DNA of 64,000 nt from Marmoricola sp. GTDB taxonomy: Bacteria > Actinomycetota > Actinomycetes > Propionibacteriales > Nocardioidaceae. Positions 27,501-36,178 of the stretch are shown in pieces. Location of the stretch: positions 29,093 through 93,092 of the forward strand of contig JAOPYC010000101.1 of assembly GCA_025964795.1 (NCBI GenBank). The letters are read 5' to 3'. Positions within the stretch are counted from its first letter, which is position 1; the number at the start of each line of letters is the position of its first letter. Both the position numbers and the translations under genes were made by a program. A model generated the notes under the pieces. It saw only the letters and a list, made by a program, of their open reading frames with translations. It had not been told where the DNA came from and searched no databases.

Positions 27501-27982
27501 GCGGCAACCTGGTGCTGCTGCTGCGCGGCGACCTGCTGCGGCGCTACCCCAACACGATGGCCGTCGCGCTCAGGGCGGTCCGCGTCAACGGCGTCCAGAA
27601 GCCGAGCGACAACCTGGCCGACCTGCGCACCCCGGTGTTCGCCGGGCTCTTCGACCCCGACGTCTCGTTCTTCGGGTTCCCGCTCGTCAGCGACGACCTC
27701 ACCCAGGGCGAGGGCTGGTTCTTCGGCCTGATGGAGCCGGTGACCGAGCCCCGCTTCGGCTTCGACGAGACCGTCGGCCGCGAGACGGCCACGGCCACCA
27801 GCTGGAACGACGTCGCGTGGCCGGACCTCGGCGTCGCGCCGGCCGGGATGCTCCGGGTGACCCAGCTCGCAGCCCTCGGCCTGCCCCCGTCGGTCGGCCA
27901 GGCCGACGGGATCGCCGCGGCGCTGTTCCAACGGCCGTTCAAGCTGCTGGTCCACGCCCGCCACCTCGTGGAGGGGATCTGA
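24551..27982 (+). CDS. Large conserved-looking protein of unknown function, 1143 aa
   Basis: I do not recognise an enzymatic fold. It starts by ATGA overlap. Visible landmarks are a beta-rich first 250 residues (PWLVLIVVRD), a helical, alanine-rich middle (about 380-620), and a strongly patterned C-terminal third containing NPRFIAGFMGGLNHE and ELLWRSYPTD (about 915-940), then GWFFGLMEPVTEPRFGFD near the end. The aromatic-rich C-terminal third looks constrained like a conserved domain. No signal peptide or transmembrane segment is seen. It probably works in complex with the neighbouring giants, as judged from translational coupling. Confidence 0.65.
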   Translation: MTDTVYRFLPWSRRGLAAAIPPGADGAPIPARATVDIQVVVGGAGTVPTSTTLNGPGDVIGLDPTVIVRTIPRAGSTNVEPNYLAAVDFDQPELPWLFTPSGVPASGHLKPWLVLIVVRDRPGVSVDVRPGTPLPQLTIADHAAAELPDLADSWAWAHVQLLDEDSGPTPTAVGQALVDHPDRNVSRLVCPRRLDRDTRWIACLVPALDAGVVRGFGGTPPAGDLEPAWTTPGPDSITLPVYYHWQFQTGAQGDFESLARRLKPYEASARIGRVKMHVGDASPFVDLPLDDPGRFLDMDGALQAPAVARTSATPPVPEPSLAEVPAALVTGLQDVSRVLADAADGTLDGQAAGDGDALGPPVYDGAHVRRTTVTEQDATWFREINTDPRGRVAAGLGAEVMRKFQEDVMEAAWQQVGDVLTLEAALSRARLSLEAVLRFRDRHLVPLTEGRFLQVTAPLADHTLLAGQSLPHAIDPTSFPTRTTDAAMRRYTAATGRVLSGVARRSGDGAGRTAARRAGEQLVSSLAAGRADVDATRFPVLAIDGLTGSMPTAEADGQVSLDRFRVALRLDKQSAAALSRASRDLTTSPAVPAADLVRLRGDLRQTGILTEVHVRTAREASVEQLSTRESSVEPGAHLELTDVLTASSTQVLDSVLTSAAERPADAGFLIETGPTMKFHSLALQSGGRLVVSSRPGTPNVPLATLDVRLSGDARHIGDLVGSLPNGAFSPVVTRRGGAAAPRAQLELVPGAAHGEVVLRPPGGVVVVDPPAGASVGTTVTMPPLVKDSATIARYESAVGELTRRTALAVDPLVPQLVPFAITGAVAATQHRVDPLVVHPARLDTMVSVAGHPLSAILADPSLVAGWRLPRLFDRVMAFPQLDLPAYSYLAAYDRTRFCPGVDEVPPDSITLLETNPRFIAGFMGGLNHETNKELLWRSYPTDGRGTPWRKFWRRTDDRPDIFDIHTWGNHGGHDELAWQTSDPRGNLVLLLRGDLLRRYPNTMAVALRAVRVNGVQKPSDNLADLRTPVFAGLFDPDVSFFGFPLVSDDLTQGEGWFFGLMEPVTEPRFGFDETVGRETATATSWNDVAWPDLGVAPAGMLRVTQLAALGLPPSVGQADGIAAALFQRPFKLLVHARHLVEGI

Positions 27983-27983
27983 C

Positions 27984-30900
27984 GTGCCCGGACCCGACCT
28001 CGTCGCCGACCTCCAGGCCATCGGCCGCGCCCGCGTGGACGTGGCGGAGCACGAGCGCACCATCGAGGAGACCAGGATCGAGCGCGCCGGCCTCGCCGAG
28101 CGGCGGGACCAGCTGCTCGCCGCCGGCCAGGTCGACAGGGCCGAGAGCCTCGCCCAGAGGATCGAGGCGGCGGAGTCGCGGCTGGGGGCCCTGCAGTCCG
28201 GCCGGGCCGACCTGCTCGGGCAGATCACCGACCTCTCCGACGGGCTGCTGACGGTCTTCACCCCCGAGTCCCTCACCGCGACCCTCGACGGCACCCGTCC
28301 GGTCGCGATGCTGCCCGTCCGGATCGAGACCCGCTTCGAGACGGCGACCAGGCTCCGCGTGCGGGTCTTCCCCGACCAGCTGCACGTCGACGCGCACGAC
28401 CCCGCCCTCACGGCGGACGAGTCGGAGGGTGCGCAGTGGTACTGGAACCAGCGCTGGGCCGCCGGCCTCGACGACCTCGACGCCGGCCGAGTCGCGTGGA
28501 CCGGTCTCACCCAGCGCTTCCGGCCCGGCCGGGCGGCGTACCTCGTCCGGGCGATGACCCCGACGAACGCGCCCGCCGACGGCGCCCCCGACTTCCCGGC
28601 GCCGCCGGCCCGTGAGTCGACCTGGAACCGGGCCCCGCTCGCGACCGCCCTGCCGGACCGGTTCTGCGTCGTCGGCCTGGCCCGGCAGGACGGAGCGTGG
28701 GTCGAGCGGTTCCGGCAGTGGGGCAGCGCGGTCCCGGACACCCTCGCCGTCGGGATCGACCCCCACGACCTGCAGGAGGCGCCCGAGAAGGGCGGCCTGC
28801 CGGTCGACGAGGGCACGAGGTGGCTGCGGGAGCCCGACCGGGCCCGGCAGGTGGGCGCGCTGATCGAGGTCGACCACCCGTCCCTGGCGCAGGGTGTCGA
28901 GCGGCTGGTCGTCCTCGGGGTCGACTGGACCCAGCAGCCCGACCAGGCGGCCGCGTCGCTGGAGACGCTGCTGGAGGCGCAACGCTGGGCCGGCCACCTC
29001 GGCTTCGTGCCCCAGGGGACGCCGACCAACAACACCTCCGACACCCGCACCGGCTACACCACCGACCCGGCCGCGGAGGCTGCTGCGCTCGACCCGTCGG
29101 CCACGTCCGCCGGAGGTGACGAATGGACGGCCGGGCCCCGCCTGGCCGCCGCCCTGGGCCTCGACCCGTCGACGTTCGACGGGCTCCCCGGCGCCACCAC
29201 CAGGGAGCACGCCTGGGCCTCGGCGCTGACCGACACGCTCTGGCGCGGCACGGCCGGCTACTACCTGACCGACCTGCTCGACCCGCTGGCCAAGGACGAC
29301 CCCCAGGTCGACGCCGACCTGCGCGAGTTCGCCCGGTCCAGCCTGTTCGCGGCCGGGCCACTGCCCACCCTTCGCGTCGGCGCCCAGCCGTACGGCGTGC
29401 TGCCGGTCGTGTCCTCGCGGTCCTACGAGCCCGGCGCCGGCCGGGCCGAGCAGCTCGTGCACCGGGTGGCCACGCTGATGCGCCAGATCACCAGCCCGGC
29501 CGTCGCCGACGTGCCGCACCTGCGCCGCGCTGGCGAGGACCAGGACGTCGACACCGTCCTGCTCAAGCTCCTGCAGCGCACGCCAGTGCCGTGGACCTTC
29601 CGGTTCCGGCCGATCACCGGACCGTTGGAGCGCAAGAACATGAGCGTGCGCTGGGACCTCACCAACGCCTGGCAGCGCACCTGGACCTCGGCGATGTGGG
29701 TCGGTCTCGGGGTCTTCACGAGCACCCGGCTCAACGAGCTGACGCACGGCAAGGACAGTCCGCTCCCGGTCCCGCTCGTCGCCAGGCCCGGGGGGGAGAA
29801 CCCCACGGCCTACCTCGGCGAGATCGCCGAGCTGATGAAGGACGTCAACGGCCGCAAGGCCCTCAACCTCCGGGAGGACTCCATCGCCCTGCTCGAGGCG
29901 ATGGCCGCGCACAGCGGCGTCCTCGAGCTCGACCGCTGCGCGCTGCACACCACCCGCGACGGCCTGGGTCTGTCGGCGGCGCAGCTCGCCACCCTGCCCG
30001 CGCTGGCGAACCTGTCCATCGCGACGCCGGACTCGGTCCGGGTGGAGCAGGCGCCGACCGTGCCCGTCGCGTCGCTCGACTTCACGTCGGGCCGGCAGCT
30101 GGCCGACGCTGTGGTGCCCCAGGTCTCGTCGAAGCCGCTGGGCGAGTTCGTGACCACCGAGTTCGCCGACCGGTTCGGTGACCTCGCCGCGCTGCTCGGG
30201 GCGCCGACCGATCCGTTCTACTGGCTGGGGCACCACCAGGTCGCCCTGCAGGAGCTGGCCGCGGCACCGCCCGACCAGCTCGAGTGGACCTTCCGTGGCT
30301 ACCTCGACCTCTTCTCCACGCGGCTCGACGCCTGGTTCACCGGGCTCTCGACGCGCCGGCTGACCGACCATCGCGAGGCTGCCCCGACCGGCGTACACCT
30401 GGGGTGCTGGGGGTTCGTCGAGGACCTGCACCGCGACATCGGGGCCGGCGCCGAGAGCCTCGGCTTCGTGCACACCCCGTCGCTCGCCCACGCCGCGAGC
30501 ACGGCCCTGCTGCGCAACGGCCGGCTGGCCAACCGCGGCGACGACGGAACGGTGTTCGACCTGCAGGTCACCTCCGACCGCGTACGCCGGGCCCGGTGGC
30601 TCCTCGAAGGGGTCGCCCAGGGACAGCAGCTCGCCGCCCTGCTCGGCTACCGCATCGAGCGCGGGCTGCAGGACGCCGGCCTGGACCTGATGCGCTACCA
30701 GATGCCGCTGCGCCGCACGGCTCCGCTGCGCGGCCCGGACGTGGCACCCGACGAGTCGGTGGAGGTGCTGGCCGCCCGCGACGTGGTCGACGGCGTGGCG
30801 CTGCTCGACCGCTGGCGCACCGACCCGTCCGGGGTGCTCGGCGCCGTGGCGAGCCAGGCCGGCCTGGCCAGCCTGCCGGGCACCGACGCCAGCCGGCTGC

Positions 30901-32618
30901 GGGCAGTGATCGACGCCGTCCACGACACCTACGACGCAGTGAGCGACCTGCTCGTGGCCGAGAGCGTCCACCAGGCCGCGATCGGCAACCTGGACCGCTC
31001 GGGCGCCTCGCTGTCGGCCCACGATCGTCACGGCAGCGTGACCGAGCTCGACTACGTCGGGTCTCCCCGCTCCGGTCACACGATCGGGCACCGGGTGGTG
31101 GTCGCGCTCCAGGACCAGGCCCTGGCGACCGGCTGGAAGCGCGACGCGCGGGGCGTGGCCGAGCCGCTGCTCGACGCCTGGCTCTCCCGGCTCCTGGGCC
31201 CGCCGTCGCAGTGGCAGTTCGGGGCGCTGCTGCACGCCCCCGACGGGACCGCCACCGTGCTGAGCCCGATCACGCTGGCCGACCTCGGCCTGGGCCCGCT
31301 GTCGGTCGCCCTCGCGACGCAGAAGACCGGCGCGGGCCGACCGAGCGAGCTGGAGCAGCGGATCGGACTGGCCTTCGCCGCCCAGGCGGTCGCCGACCCC
31401 GCGGCCGAGCTCGAGCTGCTCGCCGAGGCCCCGTCGGGCAGCGCCGCCGGCGGACTGGCGCTCCTGGACACGCTGGGCGACTGGGCGGCGAAGGTGACCG
31501 GCGCCTCCCCGCTGGCCCCGGGTGACCTCGCCTCGGGTGCCGACCTCAGCGGGGCCCTCGCGGCACCCGGCACCGTCGACGTCACCGAGCTGGCCGCCCG
31601 GGTCGCGGGCACCCGGACGAGGCTCACCGCCGTGGTGACGGCCCTCCGCAAGGCCTCGACCCCGAAGCAGCGCAGCAAGGCCCTCCTCGACGCGGTCGCC
31701 TTCGACGGCCCCGACGCGCTGCCGGTCGTGCCCGAGAACCACGCGCAGGCTGCCGAGGAGCTCGAGATGCAGGCGGCCGAGGTGGTGGCCCGACTCACCC
31801 TGCTCGACGCAGCCGTGGACAAGGCGGTGGCCGAGCCCCTGCCCGAGGGCGACCAGCAGGTCGCCGCCCGGCACACCGCACTGCTGCGCTCCCTGCTCGG
31901 GGCGCCCCAGCCGGTGCTGCCGCGGCTGACGCTGGCCGACAGCGCACCCCTGGCGGCCTCGCTCGCCGACCGGGCCGCACTCCTCGGCGGTGACCCGGTC
32001 GCCCCGGCCGCCTGGCTGCAGCGCGCGGCGCTGGTCCGGCCGGAGCTCGACGCGTTCGCCGGCCTGCTGCTGCACGCCGAGGCCGCCGGGCAGGACGTCC
32101 CGGCCCAGCTGCAGATCGCCCAGCTCCCCCATCGTCCGGGGGTGCCCTGGACCGCCCTCCCCCACGGCGACGCCGGCCCGCCGCCACACGGCTCCGTCGC
32201 GTTCGCGGTGCACTCCTGGAAGCCCCTCGACGCGGGCAAGGCGTTCGCCGGCCTGGTGGTGGACGGCTGGACCGAGACCCTGCCCGCCACGACGGAGACC
32301 ACGGCCGTCACCTTCCACTACGACGCTCCCGGCGCCCGGGCGCCGCAGTCGGTGCTGCTCGCCGTGCACCCGGCGGTGCGGCCGGAGAAGTGGAGCTTCG
32401 ACCTGCTGCTCGAGACGGTCAACGAGGCCGCCGACCTGGCCCAGCTGCGGATGCTCTCCTCGGCCGAGCTCGCGCCGATGGGGTCGTTCCTGCCGGCGCT
32501 CTACCTGCCGGACGACTACACCCACGACGTCCCGTCGGTGTCGCTGACCGAGCTGCTGAAGTCCGCGCAGGCCGCCGGCTTCGCGGTGCTGCACGCCGAC
32601 GTCCTCGGGAAGGCGTGA
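27984..32618 (+). CDS. Giant protein with N-terminal coiled coil, unknown function, 1544 aa
   Basis: GTG start 1 bp after the previous stop. Residues about 15-90 form a charged coiled coil (EHERTIEETRIERAGLAERR). A domain opening with MLPVRIETRFE at about 109 follows, containing FPDQLHVDAHDP, a pattern that looks like a conserved module. The rest mixes alpha-helical and beta segments (WMRYQMPL-like and VGLGVFTSTRL-like stretches), with no catalytic motif I can identify. There are no membrane helices or signal peptide. Its size and neighbours suggest a structural scaffold. The opposite strand is also open for 1551 codons; that is a GC-driven shadow. Confidence 0.65.
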   Translation: MPGPDLVADLQAIGRARVDVAEHERTIEETRIERAGLAERRDQLLAAGQVDRAESLAQRIEAAESRLGALQSGRADLLGQITDLSDGLLTVFTPESLTATLDGTRPVAMLPVRIETRFETATRLRVRVFPDQLHVDAHDPALTADESEGAQWYWNQRWAAGLDDLDAGRVAWTGLTQRFRPGRAAYLVRAMTPTNAPADGAPDFPAPPARESTWNRAPLATALPDRFCVVGLARQDGAWVERFRQWGSAVPDTLAVGIDPHDLQEAPEKGGLPVDEGTRWLREPDRARQVGALIEVDHPSLAQGVERLVVLGVDWTQQPDQAAASLETLLEAQRWAGHLGFVPQGTPTNNTSDTRTGYTTDPAAEAAALDPSATSAGGDEWTAGPRLAAALGLDPSTFDGLPGATTREHAWASALTDTLWRGTAGYYLTDLLDPLAKDDPQVDADLREFARSSLFAAGPLPTLRVGAQPYGVLPVVSSRSYEPGAGRAEQLVHRVATLMRQITSPAVADVPHLRRAGEDQDVDTVLLKLLQRTPVPWTFRFRPITGPLERKNMSVRWDLTNAWQRTWTSAMWVGLGVFTSTRLNELTHGKDSPLPVPLVARPGGENPTAYLGEIAELMKDVNGRKALNLREDSIALLEAMAAHSGVLELDRCALHTTRDGLGLSAAQLATLPALANLSIATPDSVRVEQAPTVPVASLDFTSGRQLADAVVPQVSSKPLGEFVTTEFADRFGDLAALLGAPTDPFYWLGHHQVALQELAAAPPDQLEWTFRGYLDLFSTRLDAWFTGLSTRRLTDHREAAPTGVHLGCWGFVEDLHRDIGAGAESLGFVHTPSLAHAASTALLRNGRLANRGDDGTVFDLQVTSDRVRRARWLLEGVAQGQQLAALLGYRIERGLQDAGLDLMRYQMPLRRTAPLRGPDVAPDESVEVLAARDVVDGVALLDRWRTDPSGVLGAVASQAGLASLPGTDASRLRAVIDAVHDTYDAVSDLLVAESVHQAAIGNLDRSGASLSAHDRHGSVTELDYVGSPRSGHTIGHRVVVALQDQALATGWKRDARGVAEPLLDAWLSRLLGPPSQWQFGALLHAPDGTATVLSPITLADLGLGPLSVALATQKTGAGRPSELEQRIGLAFAAQAVADPAAELELLAEAPSGSAAGGLALLDTLGDWAAKVTGASPLAPGDLASGADLSGALAAPGTVDVTELAARVAGTRTRLTAVVTALRKASTPKQRSKALLDAVAFDGPDALPVVPENHAQAAEELEMQAAEVVARLTLLDAAVDKAVAEPLPEGDQQVAARHTALLRSLLGAPQPVLPRLTLADSAPLAASLADRAALLGGDPVAPAAWLQRAALVRPELDAFAGLLLHAEAAGQDVPAQLQIAQLPHRPGVPWTALPHGDAGPPPHGSVAFAVHSWKPLDAGKAFAGLVVDGWTETLPATTETTAVTFHYDAPGARAPQSVLLAVHPAVRPEKWSFDLLLETVNEAADLAQLRMLSSAELAPMGSFLPALYLPDDYTHDVPSVSLTELLKSAQAAGFAVLHADVLGKA

Positions 32619-32623
32619 CGACG

Positions 32624-34441
32624 ATGGCCCTCTACGACCTCGCGCACCTGGTCTCCCTCGAGACGGAGCTCCGCATCAGGCCGACCGTCGTCAGCTACTC
32701 CCGGCTGGAGCCGGTGAACCTCAGCTCCGGTGACCTGACCCCCGGGCTCGAGGTCCGGCTCGCCGACCCGCTGTGGATGATCGGTCGCCAGTGGCAGTTC
32801 GAGGAGCTCCGCGGCGAGGACGGCGGCTCCCCGGTCGTGGCCGAGGTGAACGCCGAGCGTGGGCCGGTCACCCGCTTCCACCCCGGGTCGCCACTCGGCA
32901 CCCCCGACTCCGCGGGTGAGTCCGTCGACGTGCCCCCGGCCACGCCGGTCGAGGTCGCCGTCGAGGCCGAGACCCCCGACGTGCACCCGGAGCGGGTGCG
33001 CTCCCAGCTCGGGCTGCACCTGCTCCGCCTGACGCGCGCGCTGGGGCTGCCCACGACGATCCTGGCCAAGGTGGAGGCGGCGTACGTCGCGGAGTGGCCG
33101 TTCGCAGGCGACCTCGACGCGGAGGTCGACCCGGTGGGCGCCTCGCGGCGGCGGGTGCTGACGGGGCGGGTGCCCGACGGCGCGGCCGCGGTGGCCGCGC
33201 TCCGGGCGTCGGGCGGGGACCTGCCGTCGTCGGTGAGCACGGCCGCTGGCACGGCCGCTCGTCGTACGGCGGTGAAGGAGGTGCTCGCCACCTGGCGGAC
33301 CTGGGCCGAGCAGCTCGTCGCCGTGCCCACCGGGTCGTCGTGGGACCCGCACCGGCTGGAGTACTCCTTCGCCGTCCAGGCCACGCTCTCCACGGGCGAC
33401 GTGGTGCTCCGCTCCGACGAGTACGTCGGCGGCACGGTCGACTGGTACTCCTTCGACGCCGCGGCCTCCCCCGCCCTCGGCGCCCCCGCCCAGCCGGTCC
33501 CGCCCGAGGTGGTCAGGCAGACCCTGGTGCCCACGCCGGTGAAGTACCCCGGGATGCCCAACGACCGGCTCTGGGCGTTCGAGGACTCCAACGTCTACCT
33601 CGGCGGCCTCAAGGCGGGGTCGACCGACCTGGCCCGGCTCGCCCTCGTCGAGTTCTCGCTCGTCTTCGGCAACGACTGGTTCCTGCTCCCCTTCCAGATG
33701 GAGTACGGCGACGTGGCCCGGGTGCACAGCCTCCGGGTGGTCGACACCTTCGGGGCGAGCATCGACGTGGGACCGTCCCGTGAGGTCGGCCGCCCCGGCT
33801 GGACCGTCTTCCAGAACACCCCGGTCGACGACGGGTCGGCGCTGGCGGACGTGTTCGTGCTGCCGGCCACGCTGCGTCACGCCCTGGAGGGTCCGCCGCT
33901 CGAGGAGGTCGCGCTGTTCCGCGACGAGATGGCCAACCTGGTCTGGGGGGTCGAGCGCGTCGTACAGGGGCCCAGCGGCGAGCCGGTCAAGCGCGGCCTG
34001 GTCGAGTCGAGGTCGCTGCGCCAGCAGCTGCCCGGCGACCTCGACGACGCGGCGATCGTCTACCGGCTGATGACGCCGGTGCCCGACCACTGGATCCCGT
34101 TCGTCTCGGTGCCGCTCGCGGGCGTCCCGCTGAACCGGTTCGCGACCGAGCTCGAGCGCCGCCCGATGGTGCGGTTCCTGCCCGGCGGGACGGTCGAGGT
34201 GGTGCACCCGCACGGCGTGCTGCTGCGCACGTCGCCCGAGGGGGACGTGGCCGCCGACCGGCTCCGGATCGCCGAGCAGGAGGTGCCGCGGGACGGCGTC
34301 GTGCTCACCCGCCGCTACCAGCTCGCGCGCACCACCGACGGCGGCACGGTGCTGTGGATCGGCCGCCGCAAGGAGGCCGGCCAGGGCGAGGGCTCCTCGG
34401 GCCTGAAGTTCGACACCGCGCTGCCACCCGACGGGCTCTGA
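32624..34441 (+). CDS. Protein of unknown function with a W/Q-rich N-terminal motif, 605 aa
   Basis: Last gene of the five-gene run. Near the N terminus (about 45-65) it has LADPLWMIGRQWQFEEL followed by GEDGGSP, a sharp aromatic motif that looks conserved. The body is mostly beta, with an ending rich in arginine-aromatic pairs (TRRYQLARTTDGG). I chose ATG 32624 because GGAAGGCG is well spaced before it. GTG 32615, overlapping the previous stop, is the alternative. No signal peptide or transmembrane helix. Function unknown; by position it is a partner of the upstream giants. Confidence 0.65.
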   Translation: MALYDLAHLVSLETELRIRPTVVSYSRLEPVNLSSGDLTPGLEVRLADPLWMIGRQWQFEELRGEDGGSPVVAEVNAERGPVTRFHPGSPLGTPDSAGESVDVPPATPVEVAVEAETPDVHPERVRSQLGLHLLRLTRALGLPTTILAKVEAAYVAEWPFAGDLDAEVDPVGASRRRVLTGRVPDGAAAVAALRASGGDLPSSVSTAAGTAARRTAVKEVLATWRTWAEQLVAVPTGSSWDPHRLEYSFAVQATLSTGDVVLRSDEYVGGTVDWYSFDAAASPALGAPAQPVPPEVVRQTLVPTPVKYPGMPNDRLWAFEDSNVYLGGLKAGSTDLARLALVEFSLVFGNDWFLLPFQMEYGDVARVHSLRVVDTFGASIDVGPSREVGRPGWTVFQNTPVDDGSALADVFVLPATLRHALEGPPLEEVALFRDEMANLVWGVERVVQGPSGEPVKRGLVESRSLRQQLPGDLDDAAIVYRLMTPVPDHWIPFVSVPLAGVPLNRFATELERRPMVRFLPGGTVEVVHPHGVLLRTSPEGDVAADRLRIAEQEVPRDGVVLTRRYQLARTTDGGTVLWIGRRKEAGQGEGSSGLKFDTALPPDGL

Positions 34442-34480
34442 GTCCCCGGCTCACGGTCCCGGTCGTGGGAGCATCGGCGC

Positions 34481-35098
34481 ATGCGTGACGAAGGCGAGGA
34501 CCAGGCTCCCGTACGCCGGGGCCGGCCCGGCTACGACCAGGAGACGGTGCTGCGGCGCGCGATCGACCTCTTCAACGCGCAGGGGTACGACGCGACCAGC
34601 ATGGGCGACCTCGCCCGGGAGCTGGGGCTGTCCAAGTCGGCGATCTACCACCACGTCCCCAGCAAGGAGACGCTGCTCTCCGCGGCCCTCGACGAGGCGC
34701 TGGACGGGCTGACCGCGGCCTTCGACACGGCTGTCGACGCCGACCCTGGTGGGGACGCCTATCAACGGCTCCGGGGGGTCGTCGAGGCCTCGGTGCACCT
34801 GCTCGCCGAGCACCTGCCGGCCGTCACCCTGCTGCTCCGGGTGCGCGGCAACAGCGCTGTGCAGCTGGCCGCGCTCGAGCGCCGCCGGGCCATCGACGAG
34901 AAGCTCACGACGCTCGTCCGGGCCGCGGTCGACGAGGGCACGCTGCGCGACGACCTGGCGCCGGAGGTGATCAGCCGGCTGCTGTTCGGCATGGTCAACT
35001 CCCTGGTGGAGTGGTATCGGCCCGGCGGCCCGGTCGCCGCAGACGACCTCGCCAGATCGGTGGCGACCCTGGCCTTCGACGGCCTGCACCCCCGCTAG
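34481..35098 (+). CDS. paaR: TetR-family regulator of the phenylacetate genes
   Basis: A 205-aa TetR repressor: the helix-turn-helix lies at about residues 37-56 (TSMGDLARELGLSKSAIYHH), followed by an all-helical ligand domain. It is convergent with paaE, the two stop codons touching with no gap. A TetR-type palindrome precedes paaA at the other end of the operon. In actinobacteria, TetR proteins next to paa genes respond to phenylacetyl-CoA; that ligand is inferred here. The symbol rests on context rather than close sequence recognition. Confidence 0.8.
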   Translation: MRDEGEDQAPVRRGRPGYDQETVLRRAIDLFNAQGYDATSMGDLARELGLSKSAIYHHVPSKETLLSAALDEALDGLTAAFDTAVDADPGGDAYQRLRGVVEASVHLLAEHLPAVTLLLRVRGNSAVQLAALERRRAIDEKLTTLVRAAVDEGTLRDDLAPEVISRLLFGMVNSLVEWYRPGGPVAADDLARSVATLAFDGLHPR

Positions 35099-36178
35099 TC
35101 AGGCGTCGAAGTCGACGGTGACCTGGTCGGTGACGGGGAGGCTCTGGCAGGTGAGCACGTAGCCGCGGTCGACCTCGTCGTCGTCCAGGGCGTAGTTGCG
35201 GCGCAGGTCCACCTCACCGGACGTGACCCGGGCCCGGCAGGTCCCGCAGACCCCGCCCTTGCAGGCGAACGGCAGGTCGGTGCGGGTCGCGGCCGCTCCG
35301 TCGAGGACGGGCTGTGCCTTGGACATCGGCGCGGTCGTCGTACGTCCGTCGAGGTCGATCGTCACCTCGCTGACGTCCCCCTCGACGACGGCGTCGGGAC
35401 GTGTCAGCTCCGGCGGTGGCTCGTCGACGAAGAACAGCTCGAAGTGCACCTTCTCCCGGGTCACGCCGAGCGACTCCAGCACCTCCCGCGCATCGGCGAT
35501 CAGCCCGAACGGCCCGCACAGCCAGACGTGGTCGAGCGCCCGCACGGGGACCAGGGCGGTCAGCAGCCGACGCAGGCGGTCGGCGTCGAGGCGCCCGGAG
35601 AACAGCTCCACGTCTCGGGGCTCCCGCGACAGGACGTGGACCAGGTCGAGGCGCGGGCCGTAGCGGTTCTTCAGGTCGGCGAGCTCCTCGGCGAACATCA
35701 CCGAGCCGGTGGTGCGGTTGCCGTAGAGCAGCGTCACCTGCGAGCCCGGGTTGGCCAGCACCGACGTGGCGATCGAGAGCATCGGCGTGATCCCGGAGCC
35801 GGCCGCGACGCACAGGTGCCGGCCCGCCTCGGCCGGGTCCGCCCGGAAGCTGCCGGTCGGCGCCTGCACCTCGACGACGTCGCCGGGCCCGACCTCGCGC
35901 ACCAGCCACGAGGAGAACAGCCCGTCGGGGATCTCGCGTACGCCGACCCGCGGTGCGGCGCCCGCCGGAGCACAGATGGAGTAGGACCGCCGGTGCTCCA
36001 CCCCGTCGATCACGCGGCGCAGGGTGAGCGACTGCCCGGCGTGGAAGGCGAACGTCCCTCGCAGCGCGTCGGGCACGTCGAACGTGATCGCCGCCGAGTC
36101 GTCGGTGAGGCGCTCGACGGCGGCCACGGTGAGCTCGTGGAAGGTGGCGCGGGCGGCCCTCGCCGAGTCCACGCTCAT
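35099..36178 (-). CDS. paaE: Phenylacetyl-CoA 1,2-epoxidase reductase subunit
   Basis: A 359-aa ferredoxin-NADP reductase-like protein that feeds electrons to the PaaAC di-iron core. The FAD motif RSYS is at about 68 and the NADPH loop AAGSGITP at about 128. The C-terminal 2Fe-2S domain has C306, C311 and C314 (CKGGVCGTC) plus a later cysteine in VLTCQS. It starts by ATGA overlap with paaD and is the last gene of the operon. Full length and all cofactor motifs are present. Confidence 0.92.
   Translation of the reverse strand: MSVDSARAARATFHELTVAAVERLTDDSAAITFDVPDALRGTFAFHAGQSLTLRRVIDGVEHRRSYSICAPAGAAPRVGVREIPDGLFSSWLVREVGPGDVVEVQAPTGSFRADPAEAGRHLCVAAGSGITPMLSIATSVLANPGSQVTLLYGNRTTGSVMFAEELADLKNRYGPRLDLVHVLSREPRDVELFSGRLDADRLRRLLTALVPVRALDHVWLCGPFGLIADAREVLESLGVTREKVHFELFFVDEPPPELTRPDAVVEGDVSEVTIDLDGRTTTAPMSKAQPVLDGAAATRTDLPFACKGGVCGTCRARVTSGEVDLRRNYALDDDEVDRGYVLTCQSLPVTDQVTVDFDA

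Noticed and set aside
27939..32594. A 1551-codon open frame on the minus strand opposite the 1544-aa giant gene
   Set aside because: High third-position GC keeps the antisense frame open. The translation is a low-complexity G/R/V/E-rich chain without domains, while the plus strand shows structured segments and coupled starts.
18700..34441. Phage tail or contractile injection system as an explanation of the giant genes
   Set aside because: No sheath, tube, baseplate, spike, LysM or AAA-ATPase gene is in or beside the run, and no phage integrase or att site is visible.
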